From NCBI RefSeq assembly GCF_963678635.1, contig NC_087068.1, positions 25,794,318-25,858,317 on the forward strand: a stretch of DNA of 64,000 nucleotides. The letters run 5' to 3'. The notes under the pieces were generated by a model that saw only the letters and a program-made list of their open reading frames with translations, was not told the DNA's origin and made no database searches. The DNA is from Symsagittifera roscoffensis (Eukaryota; Xenacoelomorpha; Acoela; Convolutidae). The position numbers and the translations under genes are program-made. How positions within the stretch are numbered: the stretch's first letter is position 1; each line of letters begins with the position of its first letter. Shown piece by piece: positions 33,845 to 46,069 of this stretch.

Positions 33845-34594
33845 GAGGAATTTTTATGTACTGTTGGTGTATCTTTGTACGTTTCTCGTGGACATATGCT
33901 AACACATTTTTGGGGTCAGATATTCGATACATAGTTTTTTTGAATTTCCACGTTTCGCATATTTGTGATGAAATTAACATTAGCTAATTCGCCCTCAAGT
34001 TCGCCCAGTTTACAATTTATTGCCAGTTCCGAGATGATTTCGTGGAATTTTTCTTGTGACTCGTGATCTTTCTGTCTTCGGTCGAAAAATTTGTATCTCT
34101 CGTAGGTCAAGTTTGTAGTTACGGTGAACGTGGTTTTTAGTCAGTCCCAAAACTTTGCGAATTTTATGCCAAGTTTTCGTTTTCCGGGGTTTTTGTGTGA
34201 AAAGCATTTTTGTTCTTCTTTTCCGACTGCCAAGTACAGTTGTGAATTTAATTTCTTGTCGATATCACCCATCTGAATTCCGTTATACTTTGCGTTATCC
34301 TCTACTTTCCTCCTTCTCACCTGTTCATTGTAGGCTTGTAGTGCTTTTTTGTATCGTTCTTCTTTTTCAGCCCGACGGGTTTGATCTCGGAAGGTTCCGC
34401 TGTTTCTTGTATGGGGTATGTTAGTTCTGGTCTTGCCGGAGGGTTAATCACGTCTTCGATATCCACCGAATTTTTAGCAATGATTGTCAGTTGGAATTTT
34501 TTGACCATTTTTCCCAGTCGCGTTGGTGCTGATTTGATACGTTGTTCCAGAAAAACTCTAGGCCTCCTAGGTTCGACTCGTTTGACTGCGCCAT
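33845..34594 (-). pseudogene. Second gypsy family, Gag remnant (copy A)
   Basis: The start ATG (34594-34592) is again built from the last LTR base and the PBS; it reads MAQSNESNLGGLEFFWNN. Downstream in other frames are ERYKFFDRRQKDHESQEKFHE and NFITNMRNVEIQKNYVSN, typical of gypsy Gag capsid C-terminal text (a Q/E-rich helix, then F-x-x-G...I.N...). Multiple frameshifts are present. A second copy lies at 37690-38400. It ends where the text changes to element DNA of the opposite strand at about 33840. Confidence 0.7.
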
Positions 34595-34639
34595 GCTTAA
34601 CACAAAATATTCCCGTTCTCATGGCCTGAAATTTTTATT
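34595..34639 (-). repeat. Truncated LTR end adjoining Gag, at an inversion-like junction
   Basis: TGCTTAACACAAAATATTCCC... follows the PBS (TGGCGCAGTC on the minus strand, 34593-34584). After about 45 bp the sequence becomes plus-strand integrase text. Only the inner end of an LTR is therefore left. The same junction exists at about 38400-38440 in copy B, so it predates the duplication. Confidence 0.55.
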
Positions 34640-34994
34640 AAAAATTTATGGCATTACTGACAAAACAAGACCTGGTATTAGAGAAAATTATTAAAGCAAT
34701 TGAAGAAGGCAGAAAATTTGCATAGCACAACTGGGAAACTACTACAAACTTTACATCAACAACCTGCACTTTAACGGAGGATGCCTTTATTTCGATGTCA
34801 GACTTGTTATACCAGCACGTTTGAGGATGAAGATGTTACACAGACTACAAGAAACTCACCCAGGCCAGTGTGCGATGAAAAGTTTGGCAACTCTTTAAAT
34901 CTGGTGGCCAAAACTTTACAGAGAAGTTCAAGTCAATGGAGAAAATTGTATTGAATGCCTTAAATCAGGTAAAAATTTGAAACCACTGACATTA
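34640..34994 (+). pseudogene. Second gypsy family, integrase N-terminus (copy A), cut by duplication junction
   Basis: Text parallel to 38441-38783 (ATGGCATTACTGAC, then the HH part of the zinc domain and C-x2-C) with stops. It ends at 34994 exactly where copy B of the duplication begins, so the catalytic core is missing here. Confidence 0.75.
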
Positions 34995-37430
34995 AAAGCA
35001 AGTGAAATTTGAAACGAATTATAAGTTAATTGTCATAATTATTTCGAAGTTAGTTATCGAACAAGCTGTTCTTTTTTTGAAACTTTCAACTGTTTCACGT
35101 CAATTTGGATAGTTTGAGCTGTTTCATAAAAAAACTATGGTTTTAAGCAAGGCTATCACTGGAAGTTACTTCTGAAAGTTTTTACCCATTATTGAAATCA
35201 AAATGTTTTTTGAGCAAAACAAAGAAAATAAATACAAAAAAAATAAACTTAAAAAAAATTGTGTTGCTTACCAGGATTCAACAAAAAAAAATTTGACACC
35301 AACCCCCGTCAATCCCATGTCGTAATGAATTTTTCTGAATCAACATTTACTCTTGAATGAAACGAGCAATTTCGGGAAAAATTTCTGCTCCAGTGTAATT
35401 TCTTCGAATTTTTACCTTATTCACCTACGAATATCCAGTTTTATTGCCCTCGACGGAAAATTTAAGTGGTGCTGAAAAATTTTGTGCCTGCCCGAGTTCT
35501 TTCTCAAGTGATATGCTACCCTCTGTACCTACTCAAATTTTTTCTCAAAAGATCTTTTTTACTAAATTCAATTTTTTATCCTTCGTATATATCAAGTCTG
35601 AGGGGCAAAAAGAAAGTTACAAGGAAAGCATTCAGTCGGGGCTGATTTTCAAAAACAACTCGACTATTTTGTCGAATCTTTTTCAGGTCGAACAAAATTT
35701 AAAAAAAATCGGGCCAAAAAACTTTAGGCACTTTCTGGAAAGTTTCAACTAGAAAAATTGCGTTTTTTGGCGCTCGCTACCCCCCCCCCCCCCCAAAAAA
35801 AAAAACTAGTATCTAAACGTACTTTCACAAAAAAATTAGGCAAATCTCTGAGGAAAGCAAAAGCTGCCCCCCCCCCCCCCTTACCGCTACTGTTTACAAA
35901 ATAACTTGTATATCATGTTAAATTGCTTAGTTTCAATCCATTGGTGAAATTTATAAAAAATTAAGCGGTTAGCCAGATTCACCAGCCGCCACTCATCGTC
36001 ATCAGCCTATTCATCGTAGGCTTGATTCAAGACGAGTGAGTCTAAGGGCCTCAATATTTCTAGGTAATCGTCAATTGGCACGATATCGCCTAACTCCCCC
36101 CCCCCCCCCCCCCCCAATTTTAATGTAGCGTTTTTCCGATAAAATATTAACAGGTCTTATTGTTTCAACGCGATTTCTGCCTTATATTTGCCACCTAATC
36201 TGCCAATTTTGCCGGAAAGACTGGTAAGCCATTTTTTTGAAACCTTTTCGGTCAAAAGTTATGCCTAAGTTGCAGTACAATTCCTGGCACTATTTCTGGC
36301 TTACTTAATCTTTTCAAGGCCCTCACTGTCTTGTAAATAGGAACCGTGCATCATTTCTAGTTCGGCCAATAAACCTTTATCGCTGACTTTATCCCACAAA
36401 GCACGCGTTGTACCAATGGCTTGATTTGCATCAACTTTGAGCTTCTAAATATACAACACACAAGATTAATAGTGGATTTAAGGGGAGTGGACGTTTCATT
36501 TAGGAAATTGAGACCCTCGCTACACAATAGGGTCCAACTTACTATTTTACGTCATAAAATTTTTGATCGCCTGTTAAAAAAATCGAAAGACCCTGTCCTA
36601 ATTCTTAAAAACTTTGATGGATAAACGCGCCAAAAATCACGGGCTGATCTAAGATTTTCTCGAGGGGTAGGGGGCGGACTTTCGAAAACTTCGTCGACCG
36701 TTTACTTAGGTCGACCAAAAAGATTTTCCGAGCTCTCCCAAATCACTAAAAAGACCCTGTTTTGGTCAAATTTTTGGCGCAGCAGACAAAATTTTCGGCG
36801 CAGCAGACAAAATTTCGGCGCAGCAGACAAAAGTGCGTTTTAAGGCACTTTTTGGAAATTTTTGACCAAAAACTTGCGTTTTTTTGGCGCGCGCTCCCCC
36901 TCAAAATTATTATATATTGGCTTGGCGCTGAAGGCGCCTTCAGAAAATTTTTAGGGTCCGTCGTCAAAATGGATGTCTCACAATAGTACAAAGGGGACCA
37001 TTTGGGATAATAGGGGGTCGAATCCCTGAGGGGGGGGGGGCAAATCGGTTCATGTCAAAAATGCATAAATTTTGCACAGAACGTTTTTAAAACAGATTTG
37101 TCCTTCATACTTTACAGTGTAAAATCACGCATTTAGCCGTAGCAACACTTAAAACAAACAAAAAACTGGGTATTTTGAGAGTAAGGAAACTGGAAAAGAA
37201 ACTGGACAAGAAATTATCTTTTTTCAAATGATAAAAAAGGATAATTTCAAAACTTGTTAGTTTTCACAACCAATTTTTCGCAAAGCCTGAAGTTCAATTT
37301 ACCCTTTCAGATGGTTGCGTTAAGAATAGATTAGAAAAAAATTACCTTATTTGATTTTGTTATAACGTCAATTGCGAACACCTTCATAATTTTCAGCTTC
37401 ATCGAGATGGCAGGATTGGTTGCAGAAGCG

Positions 37431-37660
37431 TTACCATTTCTGATCAGCTTGTCCAGTTTTTCCAATAGATGCTTCCAACTTTCCGAATCGCATTGGGAGC
37501 ATAAACAGGTAGCTTAAGCTCACACATCGTCGTACGGCATTCGAGAGCATTTGTAACAAAAAGATCTTCTGACTTTTCAGTAGAGCCTTCAAGAGCACGA
37601 GTAGAATACCAAATTGAGTCATCATACTCGCCTGCATTGTACAAAACCATCGCAATTTTT
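37431..37660 (-). pseudogene. TPR-like reading-frame fragment, copy B
   Basis: Better preserved than copy A: VLYNAGEYDDSIWYSTRALEG fits one tetratricopeptide unit, followed by TNALECRTTMCELKLP. The long minus frame 37917-37444 runs from Gag-like text straight into it, but that join may be accidental. The frame then shifts as in copy A. Confidence 0.4.
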
Positions 37661-37689
37661 CTCAATTTTTCTCGCTTTGTTAATTGATT

Positions 37690-38440
37690 ACAACTGCTTC
37701 TTCTAATAAGTCCATTTCCCATGGATTTGGTTCTCTCGACGCGCTTTTCACGATCTTTCGGTGCAAGACTGGCCCAAAAGTTCAGATTGTCAACCGGGTC
37801 GGTTCCGCTGGTATACTGGAAATGTACTATTGGTGTATCTTTGTAAGTTTCTCGTGGACATATGCTAACACATTTTTTGGTGTCAGATAATCGATACATT
37901 TTTTTTTGAATTTCCATGTTTCACATATTTGTTATAAAATTATCTCTAGCTAATTTGCCCTCAAGTTCGCCCAGTTTACAATTTGTTGCCAGTTCCGAGA
38001 GGATTTCGTGGAATTTTTCTTGTGACTCTCGGTCGAAAAATTTGTATCTCTTGTAGGTCAGGTTTGTAGTTACGGTGAACGTGGTTTTTAATCAGTCCCA
38101 AAATTTTGCGAATTTTATGCCAAGTATTCTTTTGCCGTGGTTTTTGTGTGAAACTCATTTTTGTTCGTCTTTTCCGGGTGCCAAGTATAGTTGTGACTTT
38201 AATTTCTTGTCGATACCACCGATCTGAATTCTTTCTTGTATGGGGTATGTTGGTTCTGGTCTTGCCGGAGGGTTAATCACGTCTTCGATATCCATCAAAT
38301 TTTTAGCAATGATTGTCAGTTGAAATTTTTTTGATCATTTTTCCCAGTCGCGTTGGGGCCCATTTGATAGGTTATTCCAGAAAAAATGTTTGACACAAAG
38401 TATTCCCGTTCTCATGGCCTGAAACTTTGATTCCAAATTT
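37690..38440 (-). pseudogene. Second gypsy family, Gag remnant (copy B)
   Basis: Counterpart of 33845-34594. It has FFWNNLSNGPQRDWEK near the start and ends in text with DPVDNLNFWASLAPKDREK. The PBS and first Gag codons are deleted here (AGAAAAAATGTTTGACAC joins across them). It is frameshifted and not functional. Confidence 0.65.
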
Positions 38441-39332
38441 ATGGCATTACTGACGAAACAAAACCTGGTTTTAAAGAAAACTATGAAAGCAATTAATGAA
38501 TACAGAAAACATGACATAGCACAACTGGGAAATTACTACAAACCTTACATCAACAACCTGCACTTTAATGGAGGATGCCTTTATTTCGAGGTCAGACTTG
38601 TTATACCAGCATGTTTGAGGACGAAGATGTTACACAGACTACAAGAAGCTCATCCAGGCCAGTGTGCGATAAAAAGTCTGGCAACTCTTTACATCTGATG
38701 GCCAAATTTTTACAGAGAAGCTTAAGCCATTGGAGAGACTTGTATTGAGTGCGTTAAATCAGGTAAAAATTTGAAACCACTGACAAAACATGATAACCTC
38801 GGGAAACCTCCATCGGTAGTTGAACCAAATCAAGAAATGGAATTAGACTTTGCCGGCCCGTTACTTTTAACTTGGGGAGCAAAAAATGTTTACTCGTATG
38901 CGTGGATCGATTTTCAAAACAACATCGGCACAAATAACATCAAATTGGTCATAAACTTACTTAGAAAATTTGTAACCTTGCACGGGATACCCAGAATTAT
39001 TAGAACGGATCAAGCGTCGGGATTTATTTGGATTATGTTCGAGAAGTTTTTCATGAAAAAAAATTAACGACATACTCATTCCAGTGGGTGACCATAGAGC
39101 TACGGGCCTGGTTGAGCGACTAATTAGAACAATTAGAGAACGACTCATGGTTATGGCGCAAGAAAATCCAAAACCTTCCATAGAAGTTGCCTTATTAAAG
39201 ATCATAAAATGCTTAAGAACCGTAACCCAAAAATCACTAAACTGCTCCCCTTTTAAAGCACACTTTGGTAGATCACCAAACACGATTTGGCAGAACTCAG
39301 TAAAACTTCCATCGTCAAGAATCCTGGATTGA
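38441..39332 (+). pseudogene. Second gypsy family, integrase (zinc domain and DDE core)
   Basis: The first frame (38441-38698) carries LHRLQEAHPGQC with the two His of the zinc domain. After a stop and shift, C-x2-C lies near 38743-38755. The second frame (38771-39067) has ELDFAGP (first Asp) and RTDQASGF (second Asp). The third frame (39084-39332) has DHRATGLVERLIRTI with the catalytic Glu. Domain order and motifs match the integrase at 26132-27322 closely, but the downstream text differs, so it is a related family. It is broken by at least two lesions and a deletion of core sequence around 39060. Confidence 0.88.
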
Positions 39333-40791
39333 ACAAAACATTGTTAAGTATAGATAAAGGATGAAAACTAATGTGCCGGGATAGACGAAATGATTGGGAT
39401 GCCCCTGATGACATTAAAAAAGGACACCTAGACGATGACTCATCCTCATCAGATCGCCACTAGATATGTACCCACAAGCTCCGGTGCCCCTGTCAAAGTC
39501 CTCTCTCGCGCAGAGAAAATAAAAACCCTAGGTGTGGACAATCCCGTCCTGAGCAACCCATCGGGCAAGACCCTTATCTATAAAAAAAGTACGAGATAGA
39601 AAGAAGGACAAACCAAACTTTAAAGGAACTCTAAAGGAGAATTACTAAAGGAATCGGATCATACAATTACGCTTCAAAATGGAAAAATTATCAGTAAATC
39701 TGATTTAGTCGTGAAAAAACACACTATACCAAAGAAAAAAAGTCCGCAAGAAGAACCAACTCACCAAGTTTTATGCCACAAAAGGACACAGGAAAGTCAT
39801 GAAATTATCAAGAAATGTTGGATTCGATAGCTCTTAGTCAACACAAAAGAAGAGGAATCTACAAGCGAAATTTGAAGAGCTGGACATCGCTAGGCAAAAT
39901 GCGGCAATGAACAGCTCGGGGGAAACACTGCTACAACACAAGGAAGAGGAAGAGGCGGAAAGAAAACGTTTGAGGTATCCTATTGGCCTAGAAAGAAGTC
40001 AAGAAGCATGCCCGTTGCGCCAACGCATTCGTCCACAAACAACTCACACACCCAACATGTCATCCACTAGCCCACCGATAAAAACGATATCCGATGACGA
40101 TGCCAGCAATTTCATTTCACTATAAAATCGTTAAGCCACTTATTGGAAAACTAGATCAGTCAGTGCAGGAGCCAACAAACTTTAAAGAGGAAATCCCTCG
40201 AAAAGACGAATCACTCATAGAGATGGAACAAAATTTGTATCATTCGCCTCTTGTTCTAGAATTAAGTGCCTATAACCCAGACCAGCGCGTGACCCCACCC
40301 CTTATCCAGCTAGATAGCCACGATGAGTCTGATAAAATTATATCAGAACCAACTACTACAAGTCAAAAACAAGAGTCGGCCAACACATCAACATTTCAGT
40401 TCACGGAGCAAAATACGAGTGCAGCAAAGACCAAAAAAGAGATCCAGAACAAAAATTGCACCTCTGCCCAGAGCTTGGCTAAAGACCACCTTGAAATCGC
40501 CGCCTCCAAGAAAAACATCTGATCTCCACTTGCGACATAATACCAGACCCAATCGGGCCAGACTACCGCCGGCGTTACTAGGAGAGAAAGTTTTTACTAG
40601 GCTTGTCAATACCTCGAACGATAGACTAGGAGAACATACTTCTACGTACTTAACAACCCCACTATCGACTACATCTTTAGAAGCTTTACTATAGAAACGG
40701 AAAGCCACCAGATAGAAGTCTTCGATTTAACTTCTCCTTTAACTCCTTCTTTATGTCACTCGACCATAAATAACCTTATGAAATGTGGAAC
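39333..40791 (+). pseudogene. Second gypsy family, post-integrase region
   Basis: Overlapping open frames at 39907-40125, 40094-40522 and 40323-40694 are rich in Ser, Thr, Gln, Asn and charged residues. Pieces such as EEEEAERKRLRYPIGLERSQ and SPPIKTISDDDAS suggest a disordered C-terminal polyprotein region. Part of it is duplicated at 33131-33840. No enzyme motif is seen. Confidence 0.5.
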
Positions 40792-41064
40792 TGAATCATT
40801 AGACAAAAAAAGCCTGCCCTAGAACTCTCACTTATCCTTTCTCCTAAAAAAATTGAATTTAAATCGGCAAGAAATATTGAATTTGACCCATCGGACCTAC
40901 ACTCCGAACGTGCAGATGTCATAGAGACGCCGATTGTGAACAACAGCGACTTGCTCAATACACCTTCCATCATTGCAGAAATGGAGCTACTAGGTCGCCC
41001 TATTACTCTCGACGAACTCAGGAAATGGACTGAAACCCGATCTTCGAACAGAGACGCTGCATAA
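40792..41064 (+). pseudogene. Acidic C-terminal frame of the second gypsy family
   Basis: An open frame of about 90 codons without an early Met, starting after TGA at 40789 and ending in TAA at 41062-41064. It contains EFDPSDLHSERADVIETPIV and ends LGRPITLDELRKW followed by TETRSSNRDAA. Even codon composition suggests former coding. It is probably the end of the polyprotein that includes 39333-40791. Confidence 0.5.
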
Positions 41065-42345
41065 ACTTTGAATTGTCAAGAACTTTTTCCAGTGTTACCG
41101 ACTTAAAATTTTTGTGGATTTGTTTTATTTTCTCTCTCTTACGTCGCTAAGTTTAGATTTTTATCCTAAGTACATTTCTAAACCTAGTTCATTATAAAAA
41201 GTGGTGCTATTTTTAGACTATACTTTAACCCAGTACGTCCAACATTGATATTACTCTAGCTATTGGCTCTAGCTAATTTTAGGCCGTTTAACAGATTGAT
41301 ATTAACCCATATCACTTGCGTGCTAGATATTTCTCCCATCGGGCGTCATCCTCGGGCGCTTCCGTTCTGTCGATCCGCCTCCTTGCCTTTACGTACTATT
41401 TGTGGGTGAAAAGTATATGTTAATTTCAACTAGTTTTCGCGGGGAATGTCAAAAAGGATATTATCTGTTAGTGACCTTTCAACCTTTACGTTGTTTTTCG
41501 CTTAAGTTAAAAGAGTCAAATACCTGCCAAAAGCGCAACAACTTCTTACACATCTGAGTTTGAGTCATTAAAACGTATTTACTGCAACTAATTCTGTTGT
41601 CAACTAATCTTAATTCAGCCTTTTAACCATGCTAATTTATCTAGTTTAGACATCTTAACCCCATGTCTTTTGTCTAGTCTTAGATAAAAACCTACCAACC
41701 AATAGTAGAGATCCCTAACATATCAAACCTTTAACTAGTCTTAGTTTTAGTTAACCTAGTCGTGCTGCTGTCAGCTATACAGTTACCTGTTTTAATTCAA
41801 CTTTTTAACACGCCACAAAATTTATTCTTTGTTGCTCTAATTAACGGGAAAAAACACTATGCAATAAACAGCTCTTATGCATTAGGAGTTTTAAGCACTA
41901 AACGGCCCAAAATCAGCCTTTCTCCATGTTTCTTGATCTCAAAGTGTTAAGGTTGATTCTGATATCTAATCAGACACTCGAAACCAAAGTACATGGTCCG
42001 GCATTTCAATTAAAAATTCAAGTAGATAAAATTGTTGGCCAAAATAAATAGAATTATAAACGCTCTGTTCTCCTGAAGCCATTCTACGAAATTTTTTCGT
42101 CAGGGCAAATAAGTTACTTGAAAATGAAATCATTTATTTTAAGACACAGTTACACATTTTGGGAACTCTGGCTAATTTTTTCATCTGCTGGAAGTTTTGG
42201 TTGAATTGCCTAAACATAATGCTTGAATTTAAATGGCTAAAACTATCCAATTAGATTCGACTGCATAAGTTTTCACTCAAAATATAAATACATTGATTTT
42301 GGACCCACAAACACGGAGAAGATGTAAGATTGTGAAATTTATGAC
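41065..42345. other. Non-coding stretch after the second gypsy family
   Basis: It could hold that element's 3' LTR, but no second copy of the sequence occurs in the window to prove it. Short CTAGTCTTAG-like words recur between 41580 and 41760. The frame 41762-41950 has no recognisable feature. Confidence 0.4.
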
Positions 42346-42550
42346 CTGAGAGCACATTGTTTGTCCATGAAAATGACCATTGCTTTGCAGTTGGACGCGT
42401 TGCCAATAATAACTTTTCTGAATCCGGCGCCTGCCTCCATAACTTGGCAAATGAATGAGACCATTAATTCGCAACATCAGGTCCAGCTCCCTGGCTGCGG
42501 GGCCTGACGATTGCACGCAATGATTCAAAAACACTTGTCGGTAAGCCATT
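42346..42550 (-). other. Candidate host exon, unrecognised
   Basis: A relatively GC-rich island inside AT-rich DNA. On the minus strand TGCGCCTAG|AATGGCTTACC is a possible acceptor and TGCTCTCAG|GTCATAAA a good donor. The 205-nt interval is open in one frame, starting with ATG GCT TAC and containing SSGPAARELDLMLRINGLIH. No family is recognised and phase with any neighbour is unknown. Confidence 0.3.
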
Positions 42551-43539
42551 CTAGGCGCAGTACAAGTTGGAACCAGTTCAAAACAAGTATTTTATATATC
42601 GTTTATATCCCTTGACAATTATCACAGTAAAATATTTAGAACAAACCAATCATGATCCATTACTAAAACTTATGATAAACTGTATACTATAGTTTCAGCC
42701 ACAGAAAAATTTTATCATAGAAAACAGTTGCCTCTTTCTGTCCTCCATTCGCAACAAAACCAGTATATATTAGATCTATTGAGATGGGAAATATAAGAGC
42801 AAGATTGGGATCGGTTATAGAGTAAGAAGTTGTACGAATCTAGCTGGATGAAAGCAAATTAGCGTGAAGAAAAGACGTCGTACTCTATCCAAAGTTTTCC
42901 ACCAGAGGGTCATCCCGGACCTAAACTCATCTGGTGCGACCAAACGAGTCTCGAGCAGACCTATGATAATTAAGGTTCAGAAAAACCTAGATATAGAAAA
43001 ACTTAAAACATCTCAAAACAAATTGAAAAAATAATTACAAAACAAAACAAAATTATATCTACCTCAAAACTTTAAATCTGTTTCTGATTTTTTTTGTTTT
43101 AGTTTTTGACTCAATTAGATCTACAAAAATTCAAAACAGAGTTAGTGAAACATTCTTAAAAACAATTATTTGATTGATTAACTGATAAGTCGTTGCTTTT
43201 CGAGAATAATTTTTTTTTGTATTCATTACCTAAAATAATCAAGACCTTCAAATACTTAAATTACAAAACAAGATCATCACAACCTTTCCCAAACAAAACA
43301 AGATCAAATCACAGTGAAATTAGAAGAAACCGGAAATTTAAAACTACAATATGTTTCTAGTATTTAAACATTTACTTCACATTTGAATAACATACTCGAC
43401 TTCAGAAGTAGAAACCACAGCTCTCAAAACAACACCATTTCTTTTAGAAAGCCCGAAAAGCTAAAATTTTCAAAATCCAGACCTCAAAATAGATTTTTGA
43501 ATCGATTTTGGCGCAGAATCAAATATCGTTTATATAAGT
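42551..43539. other. AT-rich non-coding stretch
   Basis: Nothing recognised; it is increasingly A-rich toward the third gypsy-like element. Confidence 0.4.
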
Positions 43540-44569
43540 ATATTGAATGAACTCTGTTCACTTCACCAAAATCTTACTGCAAAATCTGTTGATCAAGTTA
43601 GCCACGCCAGAAGTCACAAGTTTACAAAATTTTGGAAAATGTCAACTATCTCTTCAAATAACCAAAACAATAGTAAAAAACAAACTTTTAAACAAACACT
43701 TCAAACAAATAATCCATACTTTAGATTTAAAACATTACATAACAGGCATACCATTCATCAATTAATATACACCAACAATCATTATAAAAATTAGTAAAAA
43801 ATTATTTAAAGATAAATACACATGGACAAATAACAATTCATTGACAATTTTCCAAAGACTAAATGAACAATCGCCATTGTTTTCAAAATTCAATCCTAAA
43901 TACTGTCAACAGAGGAAACAATTAGAACCCTTAACTAGTTATGTTCATAACTTCCTCAGTGCTCAAATTGATCCATAATACTATGATCAAAACACACAAA
44001 AACTATATATAGTTGACCTTCAATTCAGACCCATTCAGAAATTTTTAAATTAACAATCGCGTCAATCAAATATTTTAAAAACCTCAACACAGGTAGGGTC
44101 AAACTACATATATACAACTTTTTACTATACAAAAATAAACGTTTTCCTTCGGACTAATAAGGTAATACGAAACAAACGCAACAATACACCCAATTCAAGA
44201 AAAAGCATTTAGAGTAACATATATTCGAAATCTTTTACACACTTTTCCATCTACTATGCTCAAGGAAAAACTATCCATAAATTAGATAAGCAAAGAACTG
44301 AAGTGAAATATCACTTGTTTCATAAAAACACTATAATTTAAAAATTCAAGTGTCGAAAACAAACCGGAACAACAAAAATTTCTAACTGTTTCAATTTTCA
44401 TTTCTCTTAGAAAATCAAGAAGAATTTATAAACTAGCAAAAATACTGTTAAAATACACAAATGTATTTGCTAAATCAAAACATGGTGTTGAAAAACACAA
44501 TCAATTTTACACCTTTAACTCAAATCAGACGCAGGTTTCAAAAAAACAACGGCCGATTAAATATCCTAT

Positions 44570-45240
44570 ACATTTACCAGACAATGTAAATAGATTCTTA
44601 GATTTTCCCGAACAACAGGAAATTATCGCACCTGAAAACACGAAGAACAACCAAAAGGCAAAACTTTCATAAACCAGGTTATTATCCTAACAAAAGGAAA
44701 GTCTCTGAAAATAGTACTTGAACGCTTTGATAGTTGAACAAAAAAAACTTGGCCGATAGAATCAAAACAAGTAATACTCACAAATTTTAATGGACAGTAT
44801 CGTACAACAACAGATATGGACAGCGCATATAATCAAATGCCCCTAAAAATAATCACGACGTTTAACACAAATTCTCATTGAAACTCATCAAAGCAAAATT
44901 AACAGATTAATATATGGAATTTCTATAGAACAAGCAGGCTTTTTATCACTTATTTAGACGATGTCTTTGTACAATCAAAACTAAAGCTGAATTGTTTCAT
45001 GTATTACAAACATAGCACCAAAAACTACAAAAAGAAATCCTAAAAGCAGCCCCAGTTAATTCACACTTTTCCTCACCGGAATTAAGTTTATAGGACATTA
45101 CATCAAAGAACGAATTTTAGACCCCCTAAAATCAAAAATAAATGCTATTTTAAAGTTAAAACCACCATCTAATAAATAAAAGAATTTCTCGGAATGTTAA
45201 AATGTTTAGGTAAAAAAAGTACTTTTAAATTTATAATTAC
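44570..45240 (+). pseudogene. Third gypsy family, reverse transcriptase
   Basis: TTDMDSAYNQMPL at 44805-44845 matches the RT motif D-x-x-[SA]-A-Y-x-Q, and TYLDDVFVQ at 44948-44972 is the catalytic Y-x-D-D. Farther on, HYIKERI and EFLGMLKCLG fit the thumb/connection region. Upstream RPIKYPIHLP (about 44550-44580) is the usual lead-in. Stops interrupt at several points. Confidence 0.82.
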
Positions 45241-45307
45241 ATTTCAATCATTCTAAAATATATTACGTCACCAAAAAAAATTTAAATCGAACTTCAAAAA
45301 CGGTTTA

Positions 45308-45523
45308 ATGAATTTAAAAAACCAATCAGCGAACAAACCTCAAACACTATCCCCGACCCAAATCAACCAGTTTATCTATCATGCATCCGACTTCGGAATT
45401 GAAACAACGCCCTTACCTTTAGATCCCGGAACAGATAAAATGAATTTAAACTCAAGACGTTGCGCAGAAATGGCAAAAAACCTGCTTTGTCAGATGATCT
45501 CAGTAAAAACACACGACCAGTAG
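45308..45523 (+). pseudogene. Third gypsy family, RNase H start
   Basis: HASDFGIE at about 45380-45403 matches the first RNase H motif (usual D-A-S-x-x-G-[IL]-G), with the catalytic Asp replaced by His. CAEMAKNLL near 45461 may be the Glu block. Short and uncertain beyond that. Confidence 0.5.
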
Positions 45524-46069
45524 AAATAAACCACCCATTAAATAGAAAAACGACAGTTGCCAAAGACGAAATATCAAATATCACCACGGCTAGATTGGAA
45601 ATATACAGTTCAAACTGACACCTTAGCAAACAAATAAAATTACTTAGACCATTCGTACTTTATTTAGAATGCAAAAATAGTCATTATGAGGTCAAATTAA
45701 TAAACAAAAATTACATTTAAACCTATACATACTCTTCATATTTTGAAAAGAATACACAATTAAAAACTCAAAAAAGCAGACCCATCAAAAAGTAAAATTT
45801 TTCAATTAAAAGAAAAATACTACTTGATAGACACAATAAACTTAATAGGATCATTAGATTATAACACGAAGTACACAGTTATCAAAATCTTTGATCTGAA
45901 AGACCCTGTTGATAACATCCCAATACCGAGTCAAGAAACACACAATAGTTTTCTAGCATGTACAGTTATACTCACAGCTGAATTAATCTAAAATTATCAA
46001 AACATAGATCCCGTTGTTCAACAAATAAAATCCCGGCACAAAAACAAAACTAAACATGCAAAAGCAGAT

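Larger units (their letters stand above)
23972..34994 (+). repeat. Tandem segmental duplication, copy A (4.86 kb plus a 6.16-kb insertion)
   Basis: The left border is AAAGCAAGTGAAATTTG at 23972, recurring at 34995. The right border is ...GAAACCACTGAC at 34994, recurring at 38783. Copy A therefore abuts copy B head to tail. Copy A holds the gypsy-like element 25192-31349, an extra dispersed repeat (about 32650-32815) and an extra piece of the second gypsy family (33131-33840) that copy B lacks at the same place. Similarity to B is very high near 31354-32640 and lower around 24420-24600. Confidence 0.85.
34995..38783 (+). repeat. Tandem segmental duplication, copy B (3.79 kb, empty site)
   Basis: Direct copy of 23972-34994 without the gypsy-like element. 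The pre-insertion site CACTGTCTTGTAAATAGG is intact at 36324-36341. B has about 98 bp (about 35913-36010) absent from A, longer C-runs (35780-35795, 35869-35880, 36098-36115), and three copies instead of one of a 20-bp GGCGCAGCAGACAAAATTTT unit at 36774-36830. The frame 36421-36624 equals 31444-31647 at protein level, but nothing marks it as a gene. Confidence 0.85.
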
